In this document: positions 16,932 to 25,820 of the stretch, piece by piece | Position numbering within the stretch: the stretch's first letter is position 1 | Layout: each line of letters opens with the position of its first letter | NCBI GenBank assembly: GCA_002898255.1 | Contig: BEIE01000001.1 | Location: forward strand, 1-64,000 | Source of the DNA: a bacterium HR28 | Lineage (GTDB): Bacteria; Chloroflexota; Chloroflexia; Thermomicrobiales; Thermomicrobiaceae | DNA: 64,000 nt | Direction: 5' to 3' | Notes under the pieces: generated by a model | What the model was told of the DNA's origin: nothing | The model's input: the letters and a program-made list of their open reading frames with translations, nothing else | The model's database searches: none | Translations under genes and position numbers: made by a program

Positions 16932-16955
16932 GTGGTAAACACAGAACTGGGCTGA
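16932..16955 (+). CDS. possible 7-codon upstream ORF before the HD-GYP gene
   Basis: GTG GTA AAC ACA GAA CTG GGC TGA has AAAGGAG ideally spaced, whereas the HD-GYP ATG 17 bases after its stop has only a weak site (GAGAG). The frame differs from the main gene. It may be a leader peptide that couples or controls translation. Confidence 0.35.
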   Translation: MVNTELG

Positions 16956-16972
16956 TTGAGTCGAGAGAACGC

Positions 16973-18277
16973 ATGACGAGTCAGCGAACAGGCACCGATC
17001 TCAAGCGGTTTTTGCCGTTTCTTCTCTTTCTCACGGCAGCGAATGTTGCCGCGTTCTTCTTTGCAATGTTTCATTTTCCAGTAGAGAATGATCTTCGTTC
17101 ACTTTTTACTGCCGCTATCCTCCTGGCTCTCGTTGTTCTAGCTGAACAGCTGGCTATTGATCTTCCGGTACCCCACGCTAGGATTACAGTTTCCGTTTCA
17201 TCAGCAATTAACTTCGCTGCTGTGCTGACTCTTGGACCACCTCTTGGAATTGCAGTCGCTGTTCTTGGTACCCTTATTGACGACCTTATCGAGCGCAGGG
17301 AACCTATCAAGATCCTTGTCAATATGAATAATTTCGCCTTGCAAGGCATTATCGCTAGCCCAATTTACTTCTCTATGAGTGAAGGTGGATCGCCTCTCGC
17401 CAGTCCGCGTAACTTCTTCGCTATGCTTGTGGCCGCTGTTGCTTCCTCTGGTGCCCAAACTATTCTCTTAGCACTTTTGCTCTCTGTCGCCACCGGCACC
17501 AGTGCGTGGTACCTCTGGCGCTCAATGGCGCGCGGCCTTCTCGTCGAGTTCCTCGCCTTGCCCGCACTCGGTAGCCTCTTCCCCATTCTCGCTCGTGAGC
17601 ACCCACTCGCGCTTGTGCTTATGGTGATCCCGCTGCTTGGTCCCTACCTCGCCTTCCGCGACTACCGACAGCTCCACCACGAGACGCAGAGCACCTTCGA
17701 GCTCCTTGCTGACCTCTTGGATCGCCGCGACCCCTACACCGCGGCACACTCCCAACGCGTCGCACAGCTCACAGCACTCATCCTTGACGAGTTCCCAGAA
17801 CTCACCGTCGAAGAACGGGAAGCCATCATCTCGGCCGCTCGCATCCACGATCTCGGTAAAGTCGCAACCAGCGACCTCATCCTCCGTAAGCCAGGACGTC
17901 TCTCCGACGACGAGTTCGCGGTGATCCAGCGCCATCCGGTCGACGGGAGCGAGATCCTGCGCCATTTGAGTCCCTACCGGCATATCGTCGAGATCGTGCG
18001 GCACCACCACGAGCGCTGGGACGGTCGTGGCTATCCGGACGGGCTCACCGGCGAGGAGATTCCTTTCGGTTCGCGCGTCATCGCAGTGGCAGATACGTAT
18101 GACGCCATGACCACCGATCGCCCGTACCGGCGTGCGCTCACGCACGAAGAGGCGATGGCTGAGCTCCGTCGCGGCGCCGGGACACAGTTCGACCCCGCTG
18201 TTGTCGCCGCCTTCGAACGAGCCGTCGCACGCGCGAGCGCAGCCGTGCGTGAGAAGGCAGCAGCTTCTCTCTCGTAA
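16973..18277 (+). CDS. membrane-bound HD-GYP domain protein (putative c-di-GMP phosphodiesterase)
   Basis: In this 434-aa protein residues about 10-230 hold six or so membrane helices in an MASE-like sensory module (TVSVSSAINFAAVLTLGPPL). The cytoplasmic C-terminal half is an HD-GYP domain with AAHSQRVAQL, RIHDLGKVA (HD), HHHERWDGRGYPDGL, and VIAVADTYDAMTTDRPYR. The canonical HD, HHxxxDGxGYP and DxxDAM elements are all present, so hydrolysis of c-di-GMP is likely. The first 530 bases look clearly less GC-rich than the rest, as if the membrane half had a different origin. It stands alone on the plus strand, with a structured RNA upstream. Confidence 0.87.
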   Translation: MTSQRTGTDLKRFLPFLLFLTAANVAAFFFAMFHFPVENDLRSLFTAAILLALVVLAEQLAIDLPVPHARITVSVSSAINFAAVLTLGPPLGIAVAVLGTLIDDLIERREPIKILVNMNNFALQGIIASPIYFSMSEGGSPLASPRNFFAMLVAAVASSGAQTILLALLLSVATGTSAWYLWRSMARGLLVEFLALPALGSLFPILAREHPLALVLMVIPLLGPYLAFRDYRQLHHETQSTFELLADLLDRRDPYTAAHSQRVAQLTALILDEFPELTVEEREAIISAARIHDLGKVATSDLILRKPGRLSDDEFAVIQRHPVDGSEILRHLSPYRHIVEIVRHHHERWDGRGYPDGLTGEEIPFGSRVIAVADTYDAMTTDRPYRRALTHEEAMAELRRGAGTQFDPAVVAAFERAVARASAAVREKAAASLS

Positions 18278-18471
18278 CTGCGTTCAGCGCTTCGTCTGTT
18301 GACGCCAGCCCGGCACAGCGCTCCCGTGTGTCCGTCTCTGTTCCGCACCGTGTGATCTTCCCGGCCCCACACCGCGACGAGCGCCGTCATCCACGTGGCG
18401 GCGACGTGTCCTGATAGCCGTCTGCGCTCCGAGACCCTAATCTGCTAGGCTGAGGATGAAAGGGGCGAGTG

Positions 18472-19248
18472 ATGCGCTTCGACGTCTTTACGATCTTCCC
18501 ATCGATGTTCACCGGCTTCCTCAACGAGAGCATCCTCAAGCGTGCGCAACAGGCGGGGCTCATCCAGATCGCACTCCACGATATTCGCGCCTGGGCGACC
18601 GACAAACATCGCACGGTCGATGACACACCCTACGGCGGCGGACCGGGCATGGTGATGATGGCACCGCCGATCGTCCACGCAGTGGAAAGCGTGCTCGGCG
18701 ATGAGCTGCCAACAACCCCAATCGTCATCTTGAGCCCGTCCGGTGAACTGTTTACACAGCAGGTCGCTCGAGAGCTCGTCCAGTATCCGCGCCTCGCGCT
18801 GATCTGTGGTCGCTATGAGGGGATCGATGACCGCGTGCGCATCATCCTTCGAGCGCGCGAACTCTCTATTGGTGACTACGTTCTGACTGGTGGGGAATTA
18901 GCAGCAGCGGTGGTGATCGACGTGGTCAGCCGGCTCGTCCCCGGCGTCATCGATCCCGAGTCGCTCGCCGAGGAGTCCCATACCTCCGGACTGCTCGAAT
19001 ATCCGCAGTACACGCGCCCGCCAGTCTTCCGCGGTCTCGCTGTCCCGGAAATTCTCTTGAGCGGGCACCATGCGAAAATCGCCGAGTGGCGGCGGATGAT
19101 GGCGCTCTGCCGGACAAAGGCACGGCGGCCTGACCTCTTAGAGAAGGCTCCGTTGACGCCGCGTGACCATCAATTACTTCAGCAGTGTCCACCAGACCCG
19201 TTTGCTCACCTTGGCCCAATCGTCGACGAATCCACTGAAAGGGGGTAG
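18472..19248 (+). CDS. trmD: tRNA (guanine-37-N1)-methyltransferase
   Basis: This 258-aa SPOUT-class enzyme methylates G37 next to the anticodon of several tRNAs, preventing frameshifts. It has [13 protein letters not shown], the [15 protein letters not shown] segment, the knotted SAM site [29 protein letters not shown], and [11 protein letters not shown]. The ATG at 18472 is 5-6 bases after GAAAGGGG; the track takes the adjacent GTG one codon earlier. The usual partners (rpsP, rimM, rplS) are absent. A small membrane-protein gene starts one base after its stop. Confidence 0.95.
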   Translation: MRFDVFTIFPSMFTGFLNESILKRAQQAGLIQIALHDIRAWATDKHRTVDDTPYGGGPGMVMMAPPIVHAVESVLGDELPTTPIVILSPSGELFTQQVARELVQYPRLALICGRYEGIDDRVRIILRARELSIGDYVLTGGELAAAVVIDVVSRLVPGVIDPESLAEESHTSGLLEYPQYTRPPVFRGLAVPEILLSGHHAKIAEWRRMMALCRTKARRPDLLEKAPLTPRDHQLLQQCPPDPFAHLGPIVDESTERG

Positions 19249-19249
19249 A

Positions 19250-19510
19250 GTGCCGCCAACCGAGCCGCGCTCACTTTTCGGGTGGATTGTTATCGGTTTT
19301 CTGGCGGGTTGGCTTGCCGGGCTCTTGACGCGCGGCCGTGGATTTGGATGCCTCGGAAACGTCGCAGTCGGACTCGTCGGCGCCGTCATTGGTGGCTATC
19401 TCTTCCATCTGCTTGGCCTCCGCGGGCCAGCAGGGTTTGTCGGGAGCCTGCTCGTCGCACTGGTCGGGGCCGGTGTACTTCTTGCTATCGCCAACCTGCT
19501 CCGCCGATAA
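19250..19510 (+). CDS. GlsB/YeaQ/YmgE-type small membrane protein
   Basis: This 86-aa protein has three hydrophobic glycine-rich helices: FGWIVIGFLAGWLAGLLT, CLGNVAVGLVGAVIGGYLF, and GFVGSLLVALVGAGVLLAIA. This matches the transglycosylase-associated / GlsB family of stress-related membrane proteins, whose biochemical role is unclear. Start is GTG with AAGGGGG upstream, immediately after the trmD stop. The longer track ORF runs inside trmD and is rejected. It precedes an ABC ATPase gene by 19 bases. Confidence 0.75.
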   Translation: MPPTEPRSLFGWIVIGFLAGWLAGLLTRGRGFGCLGNVAVGLVGAVIGGYLFHLLGLRGPAGFVGSLLVALVGAGVLLAIANLLRR

Positions 19511-19529
19511 CCCGGTCAGGGGTTCGCAG

Positions 19530-20219
19530 ATGCTTCTCACCCCACTGGTGCAGCTTCAAGAAGTGACCAAGGTTTACCGCGATGGGCAGCGCGAGGTGAC
19601 GGCACTGCACAACGTCACGCTTGAGATCTGGCCAGGAGAGTGGGTGGCAATCGTCGGGCCATCGGGGTGCGGCAAGTCGACGCTCCTGAACCTGGTCGCC
19701 GGCCTGGATCGGCCGACGAGTGGCCGTGTCCTGGTTGACGGGATCGATCTTGCCACGCTTGACGAGGAAGCCCTCGCACGCTGGCGACGGACACACGTTG
19801 GCTTCGTCTTCCAGTTCTTCCAGCTCCTTCCCACACTCACCGCACTGGAAAATGTCCAACTCCCGCTCATCCTGGCCGGCAGCGCACAAGCACGGCAGCG
19901 CGCCGCAGAGCTGCTCCAACGTGTTGGTCTCGCACAAGCTGCGCACCGCTTCCCGAGTGAGCTCTCGGGTGGTGAACAGCAACGGGTCGCAATCGCGCGA
20001 GCGCTGGCCAATCAGCCACGACTCCTCCTCGCGGACGAACCGACCGGTAATCTCGACAGCGCGAGTGGTGCAGCTGTTTTGGAGCTCTTTGCGCAGGCGT
20101 GGCAGGACGGCACCACTCTTCTCCTCGTTACCCACGATCTCACCGTCGCTCAGCGCGCCCAACGATTGATCGAACTACGCGATGGCATCGTCGTTGCTGA
20201 CACACTCCTGCGTCGCTGA
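19530..20219 (+). CDS. ABC transporter ATP-binding protein (MacB/LolD-like)
   Basis: This 229-aa protein has Walker A VGPSGCGKSTLLNLVAGLD, Q-loop VFQFFQLLPTLTALENV, signature LSGGEQQRVAIARAL, Walker B LLADEPTGNLDS and the H-loop THD. The wording ENVQLPL and PTGNLDSASG is typical of the MacB/LolD/FtsE group. Its likely partners are the FtsX-domain permease at 22.4 kb and the HlyD-type protein at 24.7 kb, although an opposing peptide-binding gene separates them. The start is the ATG at 19530; the longer track frame is overlapped by the previous gene. Confidence 0.88.
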   Translation: MLLTPLVQLQEVTKVYRDGQREVTALHNVTLEIWPGEWVAIVGPSGCGKSTLLNLVAGLDRPTSGRVLVDGIDLATLDEEALARWRRTHVGFVFQFFQLLPTLTALENVQLPLILAGSAQARQRAAELLQRVGLAQAAHRFPSELSGGEQQRVAIARALANQPRLLLADEPTGNLDSASGAAVLELFAQAWQDGTTLLLVTHDLTVAQRAQRLIELRDGIVVADTLLRR

Positions 20220-20226
20220 CAAACGA

Positions 20227-20253
20227 GACCGGGCCGGCATGACCGGCCCGGTC
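20227..20253. terminator. hairpin between convergent genes
   Basis: GACCGGGCCGG-CATGA-CCGGCCCGGTC is a perfect 11-bp stem between the ABC ATPase and the peptide-binding gene. The minus side continues TCTCGTTTG; the plus side has no T-run. It is probably a bidirectional terminator. Confidence 0.55.
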
Positions 20254-20275
20254 CACGTTGCCTCATCCGCGCAGT

Positions 20276-22144
20276 TTATTCACGTCGCCAGTCGGCGATA
20301 TTCCACACATCGGACGCCCAAGTCGACGGCTGGTAGCCGGTCAAGTTCTTTGCCGCCGCCGAAACCTCATTGCGATGCACAAGCGGGATTTCGACAACAT
20401 CAGTCACACTGATCCAGTTGACCTGTCGGAAAAGTTCCGTCTGCTTGTCTGGATCCATCTCCGTAGCAAGCTGGTCGAGAATCTTATCCATTTCTGGATT
20501 TTGATAGCGCGTGATATTTACCCCAGCCCAATTGTTCGCCTTCCGTGCCACCTCGCGAGAGTGGTATCGGCGCGCCCAGTTAAGTGGGAACGGGTTCGAC
20601 GGCCCATTGGTATACATCTCAATATCTGCATAGAAGTGACCGTAGGTGTCAGGGTTACCCGGATCGGAGGAGAAGAACACGGAGGCATCGATCGACTTCA
20701 GCTCGACCTTAAAACCGATCTTCTCGAGTTCCGCCTTGACGATCTCCTGTGTTCGCTGCCGGATCGAGTTGATTGACGTCTGGTAGAGGATCTGGAGCGG
20801 CTTGCCGTTATACTCGCGCACACCGTCGCCGTTGGTGTCCTTTGCTCCCGCCTCGTCAAGCAGCTGGGCTGCTTTCTCCAGGTTGAATTCCCACTTGAGG
20901 TCAGGATGCTTGAAGCGCGCCGGAGCATTCAGGTTGTTTGCTGTCGCTTGCCCAGCCGGACCGTAGAGCTGCTCCGCGATGACATCACGCCGGATCGCCA
21001 GTGCGATTGCCTGCCGAATGTTCTTGTTCGTCAGGAACGGATGTGGAACATCTGGCTCAGCCCGCGCACCGTCCTTCTCTGTGTTTGGATCGGCAAAGTT
21101 GACCATGATCCGCTCGGCAGACGCACCCGGACCAATCACCAGCTTCCCCTGCCCTGCTTTCTCAAGCTGGAGAAGAACCTGCGCTTCGACCTGCAGGTTC
21201 CAAGCCCAGTCCACCTCGCCCGTCTGGAGCACCGCCCGTGCGGCGCTCGTCGCGTCGCCTCCGCCCTTGAGCTCGACGCGATCGAAGTACGGCTTCCCGT
21301 CCTGCCAGTAGTCCTGATTAATCTCGTAGACGACGACGTCTCCCGGCTTGAACTCGACCACCTTGTACGGTCCGGTGCCGATCGGCTTGAGGTTGAATTC
21401 CGCATTGCGCGCCTTCTCGCCCTTAAACTCACGAAGTTTGTGCTCGGGCAAGATCAGTCCAAAGTCACCGACGAACGCTTCAAACCACGCCGGATTTGGC
21501 TGCTTGAAATTCACCTTAACCGTATAGTCATCGACGATTTCAACGCTTTCGATCGCACGGTAGGAGCCAATGGTAGTGGCCGTCGTCTTTTCGTCGGTGA
21601 TGTATTCCCACGTGAACTTCACATCCTTCGCAGTAAATGGCTCACCATCATGCCACTTCACGTTCTTGCGCAGCTTCCAGATGACCCAGCGTCCCTCTGG
21701 ATCGAGCGTTCCCTTTTCAACAGAGGGAATCTCCTCAGCCAGCCGCGGCACGAGCTTATCCTCAGCATCGAAGTAGGCGAGCGCCTCAAAGACGATGTTT
21801 GAGGCGTCGAAATCCTTTGTCCCCTGAGCGAGGTGCGGATTTAGGATGGTTGGTGCTTGCCACCACAGTAAGCGGAGGGTCCCACCCCCACCGCGTTGTG
21901 CTGCTGGTGTTGTCGGTTGCGGCTGGGGTGTGGCAGCTGCGGCCTGGGTCGGCGTCGGTGCCGCTACCGGGGTCTGCCCTGCCGGAGCAGCCGCCGTAGG
22001 CGTCTCCTGCGCACGGGCGCAGGCAGCAAGCAGGGATGCGATCATAGGGGCAGTTAGCCCCAGCGCCGCCGCCCGCCGGAGCACATCACGTCGCGTCAGT
22101 CGCCCCTCCCGTACCTCCACCTGGAGCCGCTCCAACTCGCTCAT
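20276..22144 (-). CDS. peptide-binding lipoprotein with Tat-like signal (ABC SBP family 5)
   Basis: In this 622-aa protein the N-terminal TRRDVLRRAAALGL fits a twin-arginine export signal and LLAACA a lipobox, followed by a Thr/Ala/Pro/Gln linker (about 45-80). The body is OppA/DppA-like: WVIWKLRKNVKWHDGEPFTAKDV, IGTGPYKVVEFKPGD, NIRQAIALAIRRDVI. It would capture peptides or other solutes outside the membrane. There is no permease for it nearby. It lies on the minus strand between an ABC ATPase and its presumed permease. The start at 22144 follows GGAGGAGGGATG. Confidence 0.87.
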   Translation of the reverse strand: MSELERLQVEVREGRLTRRDVLRRAAALGLTAPMIASLLAACARAQETPTAAAPAGQTPVAAPTPTQAAAATPQPQPTTPAAQRGGGGTLRLLWWQAPTILNPHLAQGTKDFDASNIVFEALAYFDAEDKLVPRLAEEIPSVEKGTLDPEGRWVIWKLRKNVKWHDGEPFTAKDVKFTWEYITDEKTTATTIGSYRAIESVEIVDDYTVKVNFKQPNPAWFEAFVGDFGLILPEHKLREFKGEKARNAEFNLKPIGTGPYKVVEFKPGDVVVYEINQDYWQDGKPYFDRVELKGGGDATSAARAVLQTGEVDWAWNLQVEAQVLLQLEKAGQGKLVIGPGASAERIMVNFADPNTEKDGARAEPDVPHPFLTNKNIRQAIALAIRRDVIAEQLYGPAGQATANNLNAPARFKHPDLKWEFNLEKAAQLLDEAGAKDTNGDGVREYNGKPLQILYQTSINSIRQRTQEIVKAELEKIGFKVELKSIDASVFFSSDPGNPDTYGHFYADIEMYTNGPSNPFPLNWARRYHSREVARKANNWAGVNITRYQNPEMDKILDQLATEMDPDKQTELFRQVNWISVTDVVEIPLVHRNEVSAAAKNLTGYQPSTWASDVWNIADWRRE

Positions 22145-22391
22145 CCCTCCTCCTCCTCTTTCATCCCCGAACACGCCCCTCGCGTGTCGGATTCGGCACC
22201 CCGTCAGCGCTATTCTACGAACGCGACACAGGGCCGCAAGCTAGGAACTGTCGAGTTGCGGGCTTTCTTCGAAGTTGCTCCTGCAGTGCTGGTCGTGCCG
22301 TAGGGCGCTGTTTTTGTGACGGGACACCTTCGCTCCACGCACAATGTGTTACCGCTCGTACAATCTGTCGACGAATGAACGGACGGCGCTG

Positions 22392-24740
22392 ATGCGGTTA
22401 GCCCTGGCACTGGCATTCGCTCTCCGCACACTTGCGATCCGGCGAACCCGCACGCTACTCGCGACAGCGAGCATCACGCTCGCGGTCTTTACGCTCGTTG
22501 CCATCCACACAACGGGGCTCGCACTCGTTGAGGCACAGCGACGAACCTATGCCGATACCGGCCAACCGGACATCGTCGCGAATGTCCCCGGCCTCACACC
22601 CGGATTGCTCGCGACACTCGCTCGACGACCGGGCGTTCAGCTCGCGGAAGCTCGCACCGTACAGACCAGTCGTATCTCGGCCGGTGCTCGCTGGCTCCCA
22701 GTCCGCCTTGTCGGCATCGATCGGTTCTCGGAGCTCCGGCTTGACCGGCCGCAGCTGGTCTCAGGACGTTGGCCAGAGCACGGTGAACTCGTGCTTGATG
22801 TCGCGGCACAACGTCTGCTCGGAGTTCGAGAGGGCTCGCTCGTCGCGCTGCAAGCCAATCCTGCCGATCCAATCCGCTACGCTCGCGTGAGCGGCTTCGC
22901 CTGGGTGCCGGCCCGCCCCGACGCCACCCTGCTCAACCAATTGACGGCCTACCTCCCCGAGCGTGATGTCCGCCAGATCCTCGGAACGGATGCTGCCAAC
23001 ACGCTCCTCGTCAAAGTCATGGAACCGTCACTCGCAGGGCAGGTCGCCAGCGAGCTCCGACGCTTTCTCGCTGCGCGCCAAGTCACGAGCTATGGATGGA
23101 CGGTGCGCGACCCAGCATCGTTTCTTGGCGCACGCGAACTCCGAACCCTCATGCTGCTTCTCCAGGCCTTTGCCGGGCTCGGAGCGCTCGTTGCTTTCTT
23201 CATCGTTGCGAACACGAGCGTCGGACTCCTCACCGAGGAGCGCCCGCACCTCGGCACGCTCCGAGCGCTGGGAGCGATTCGCCTCCAAATCGCGGTCCTG
23301 TACCTTGCTCCCTTCGTTGTGCTCGGTACAGCCGGGAGCCTGCTTGGGCTCTTCCTAGGTTTGCTCGGCGGCCACATGCTGAGCTCCTACCTTGCGCACC
23401 TCGCCGGACTCGTCGTCCCACCCATTTCGCTTGCCCTGACGACAGTGCTACTCGCCTTTGCCGGAGGACTGGGGATCGCACTGCTCGGGGCTGTGCTCCC
23501 TCTCGTCATAAGCACCCGGACATCTGCCGCACAGCTGATGAGGGGCCATCTGGTGCAACACGTTGTCCCGCCACGTTGGCTGACACGGCTGACGCGGTGG
23601 CTCGCACACCATTCACCCCTCCTGGCGATGAGCGTGCGTGACCCATTCCGCCGACCATTGCGCACCGGTTTAGCGACGCTGGTCAGCGCCATCGCCCTGG
23701 CAGCGCTCTTAGCGAGTCATCTTGTCGACCACTCGCTCCGCGTCACCGTCAACCAGTTGTACAGTCGCTACCAGGCAGATGCCTGGTTGCTGACCAATCC
23801 ACCAGTGCTACCCACCTACGCACGACACCTTCAGGCAGCACCAACGGTACAGCACGCTGAACCTTGGACTATTTCGCAGGGAGCGATCGGCGCCGTACGT
23901 ACCGACGTTTGGGGGCTCCCCCGCACGACGGCTGTGTATCAGCCACGCCTCATCGCTGGCTCGTGGCTCACTCCATCACAACCGCCCGCGGTGGTTCTCA
24001 CGAGCAATCTCGCCGCACGGATCGGTGCTCGCGTCAACGACGTGCTCGCACTCGATCTCGGAGCACGACGTGTACCCGTCCGCGTCGTCGGCATTGTGGA
24101 TGATGAGAGCACCTACCTTGGGGCAACAGCGCTGGGCAAAGTATTTATCGATCGTGACGAACTTGCTCGCCTCCTCGGCCGCGACGGCCGAACAGCACTC
24201 TACGCTGTCCGCTTCTGGAACGCGTCTCCCGCCCTCGCTGCGACCGCCCTGGACGCTCTCGAGCGACAGGAGCGGGCAGTGCGTCCAATGACGCTGCTGA
24301 TGGCCGAGGACCGCGCGGCAACGGAGCGTGTGCTGGCTGTCCTGACTGTGCTGGCACGCACTGTCGTCCTCGTCGTAGGAGCGGCAGCTCTCTTCGGCGT
24401 CGCGAACGCGCTCCTTCTCGACGTGACCGAGCGCCGGCGTGAGTTTGGTGTTTTGCGTGCCATTGGGACTGTGCGACGCAGCCTCTTCGCAATGCTTTTC
24501 ACCCAGGCACTAGTCATTGTTGCGAGCGGCATGCTACTGGCAGGAGCGCTCGGCCTCGGCATGGGGTGGGTCATCCTCCATTTTGTGAGCGCGCAACTCT
24601 TCTTTATTCCGCCCAGCCTGGACCGATGGCTTATTGGACTTGCCGTGGGAACCGCGATTCTCAGCGCTGCTTTCGCCGCCATCGTACCAGCGATCGTAGC
24701 CACCCGCCTGCGCCCCGTCGAGGTTCTGCGCTATGAATGA
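22392..24740 (+). CDS. ABC transporter permease with two FtsX domains
   Basis: This 782-aa protein has an N-terminal helix followed by an extracellular domain (about 50-240). A first FtsX block covers about 250-400 (LMLLLQAFAGLGALVAFFIVANT, RPHLGTLRALGA), then a second N-terminal helix and extracellular domain, and a C-terminal FtsX block (VLVVGAAALFGVANALLLD, ERRREFGVLRAIGTVRRS). This duplicated layout is that of LolC/E- or MacB-like type VII ABC permeases, which move substrates at the outer face mechanically. The ATG at 22392 is chosen at the first hydrophobic segment. It overlaps the following HlyD-type gene by 8 bases. Confidence 0.85.
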   Translation: MRLALALAFALRTLAIRRTRTLLATASITLAVFTLVAIHTTGLALVEAQRRTYADTGQPDIVANVPGLTPGLLATLARRPGVQLAEARTVQTSRISAGARWLPVRLVGIDRFSELRLDRPQLVSGRWPEHGELVLDVAAQRLLGVREGSLVALQANPADPIRYARVSGFAWVPARPDATLLNQLTAYLPERDVRQILGTDAANTLLVKVMEPSLAGQVASELRRFLAARQVTSYGWTVRDPASFLGARELRTLMLLLQAFAGLGALVAFFIVANTSVGLLTEERPHLGTLRALGAIRLQIAVLYLAPFVVLGTAGSLLGLFLGLLGGHMLSSYLAHLAGLVVPPISLALTTVLLAFAGGLGIALLGAVLPLVISTRTSAAQLMRGHLVQHVVPPRWLTRLTRWLAHHSPLLAMSVRDPFRRPLRTGLATLVSAIALAALLASHLVDHSLRVTVNQLYSRYQADAWLLTNPPVLPTYARHLQAAPTVQHAEPWTISQGAIGAVRTDVWGLPRTTAVYQPRLIAGSWLTPSQPPAVVLTSNLAARIGARVNDVLALDLGARRVPVRVVGIVDDESTYLGATALGKVFIDRDELARLLGRDGRTALYAVRFWNASPALAATALDALERQERAVRPMTLLMAEDRAATERVLAVLTVLARTVVLVVGAAALFGVANALLLDVTERRREFGVLRAIGTVRRSLFAMLFTQALVIVASGMLLAGALGLGMGWVILHFVSAQLFFIPPSLDRWLIGLAVGTAILSAAFAAIVPAIVATRLRPVEVLRYE

Positions 24741-25710
24741 GCGTCGCCGGTGGCTGATTCTCTTCGCGCTCGGCGTCCTCGTGGTGGGGGCGATCGCGCT
24801 TGCCTTGTGGGTACGCCGCCCCAGCGAGACACTCTGGACAGTACGACGTGGCGACCTGACCGGCTCGCTCGAGGTTCCCGGACGAATCATCTCGCTGCGC
24901 ACGGTCTCAGTTCGTGCGACCTTCGACACTCGCGTCCAAATCCTCCCCGTTGCACTCGGCGATATGGTCCTCGCTGGGGATATCGTGGCCGTCCTCGATG
25001 ACACGTCGCTGAAGGCACGTCAGAAGCAGGCAGAACAGCAACTTCGCCAAGCCGAGGCAGCTCTGGCGCAGGCCGAGGCAAGCGAGGCACCGCTCGACGT
25101 TCGGCTCCGTGCCGAACAGCAGCGACGCGAAGCTGCTGACGCCTATCGTGAAGCGACCGCACGCCTGGCCGAAAAGTATGTCCTTGCGCCAATCGACGGC
25201 ATCGTCACGGAAGTCGTTGTCGCTGAAGGAGCACCGGTTGGAGCAGGGAGCGTCCTCCTCCGTATTGCCGATCTCCATGCTCTTGGAGTCTCAGCGACCG
25301 TCGATGAAGTTGATGTCCGATATTTCGAAGCAGTACAGGACGTGCGCGTGACCGTTGATGCGCTGCCCGGATGGGAGGGGCGGGGAAAGGTCGTTGCAGT
25401 GGGACGGTCAGCAACGCAACAAGCTGGCGTTGTAGGTTTTCCGCTCACTGCCCGCCTCGTCGATACAACAGAGAGTCTCCGACCTGGTATGACCGCCACC
25501 ATCCACCTCGCCGCGGTACTCCGCCAGAACGTGCTGCTTGTTCCGGAGCGGGCAGTACGGATCGTGGGTGAACGTGCTTTTGTGACAGTCATCCACGACG
25601 AGAAGCGTGAGGAGCGGGAAGTCACGCTTGGTCTCCGAAGTGGGGGCATGGTCGAGGTGGCCGCTGGGCTAGCGGAGGGAGAACAGGTGGTTCTTGCGCC
25701 GCAGGGATGA
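24733..25710 (+). CDS. HlyD/MacA-type membrane-fusion (periplasmic adaptor) protein
   Basis: This 325-aa protein has one N-terminal membrane helix (WLILFALGVLVVGAIALAL), then a lipoyl-like half (VALGDMVLAGDIVAVLDD), a coiled-coil hairpin rich in Ala/Gln/Glu (about 95-140), the second lipoyl half (VLAPIDGIVTEVVVAEGAPV) and a beta-barrel domain. It pairs with the overlapping FtsX permease and the ATPase at 19.5 kb to form a MacAB-like efflux or secretion system. No TolC-like gene is present. Confidence 0.85.
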   Translation: MNERRRWLILFALGVLVVGAIALALWVRRPSETLWTVRRGDLTGSLEVPGRIISLRTVSVRATFDTRVQILPVALGDMVLAGDIVAVLDDTSLKARQKQAEQQLRQAEAALAQAEASEAPLDVRLRAEQQRREAADAYREATARLAEKYVLAPIDGIVTEVVVAEGAPVGAGSVLLRIADLHALGVSATVDEVDVRYFEAVQDVRVTVDALPGWEGRGKVVAVGRSATQQAGVVGFPLTARLVDTTESLRPGMTATIHLAAVLRQNVLLVPERAVRIVGERAFVTVIHDEKREEREVTLGLRSGGMVEVAAGLAEGEQVVLAPQG

Positions 25711-25820
25711 GAAAAGATGGCTAGGACATTTGGGAGTCAGACTCCCCTTTCGAGGCGCTGCCACTTTGCCGATCTGATTCCAAGAGAGCGGAAGAGGCAG
25801 ACGTTGGAGCACCCAACGAC

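Noticed and set aside
19163-19250. Longer start for the GlsB-like membrane protein
   Set aside because: The extra residues overlap trmD; the GTG at 19250 has a strong AAGGGGG site.
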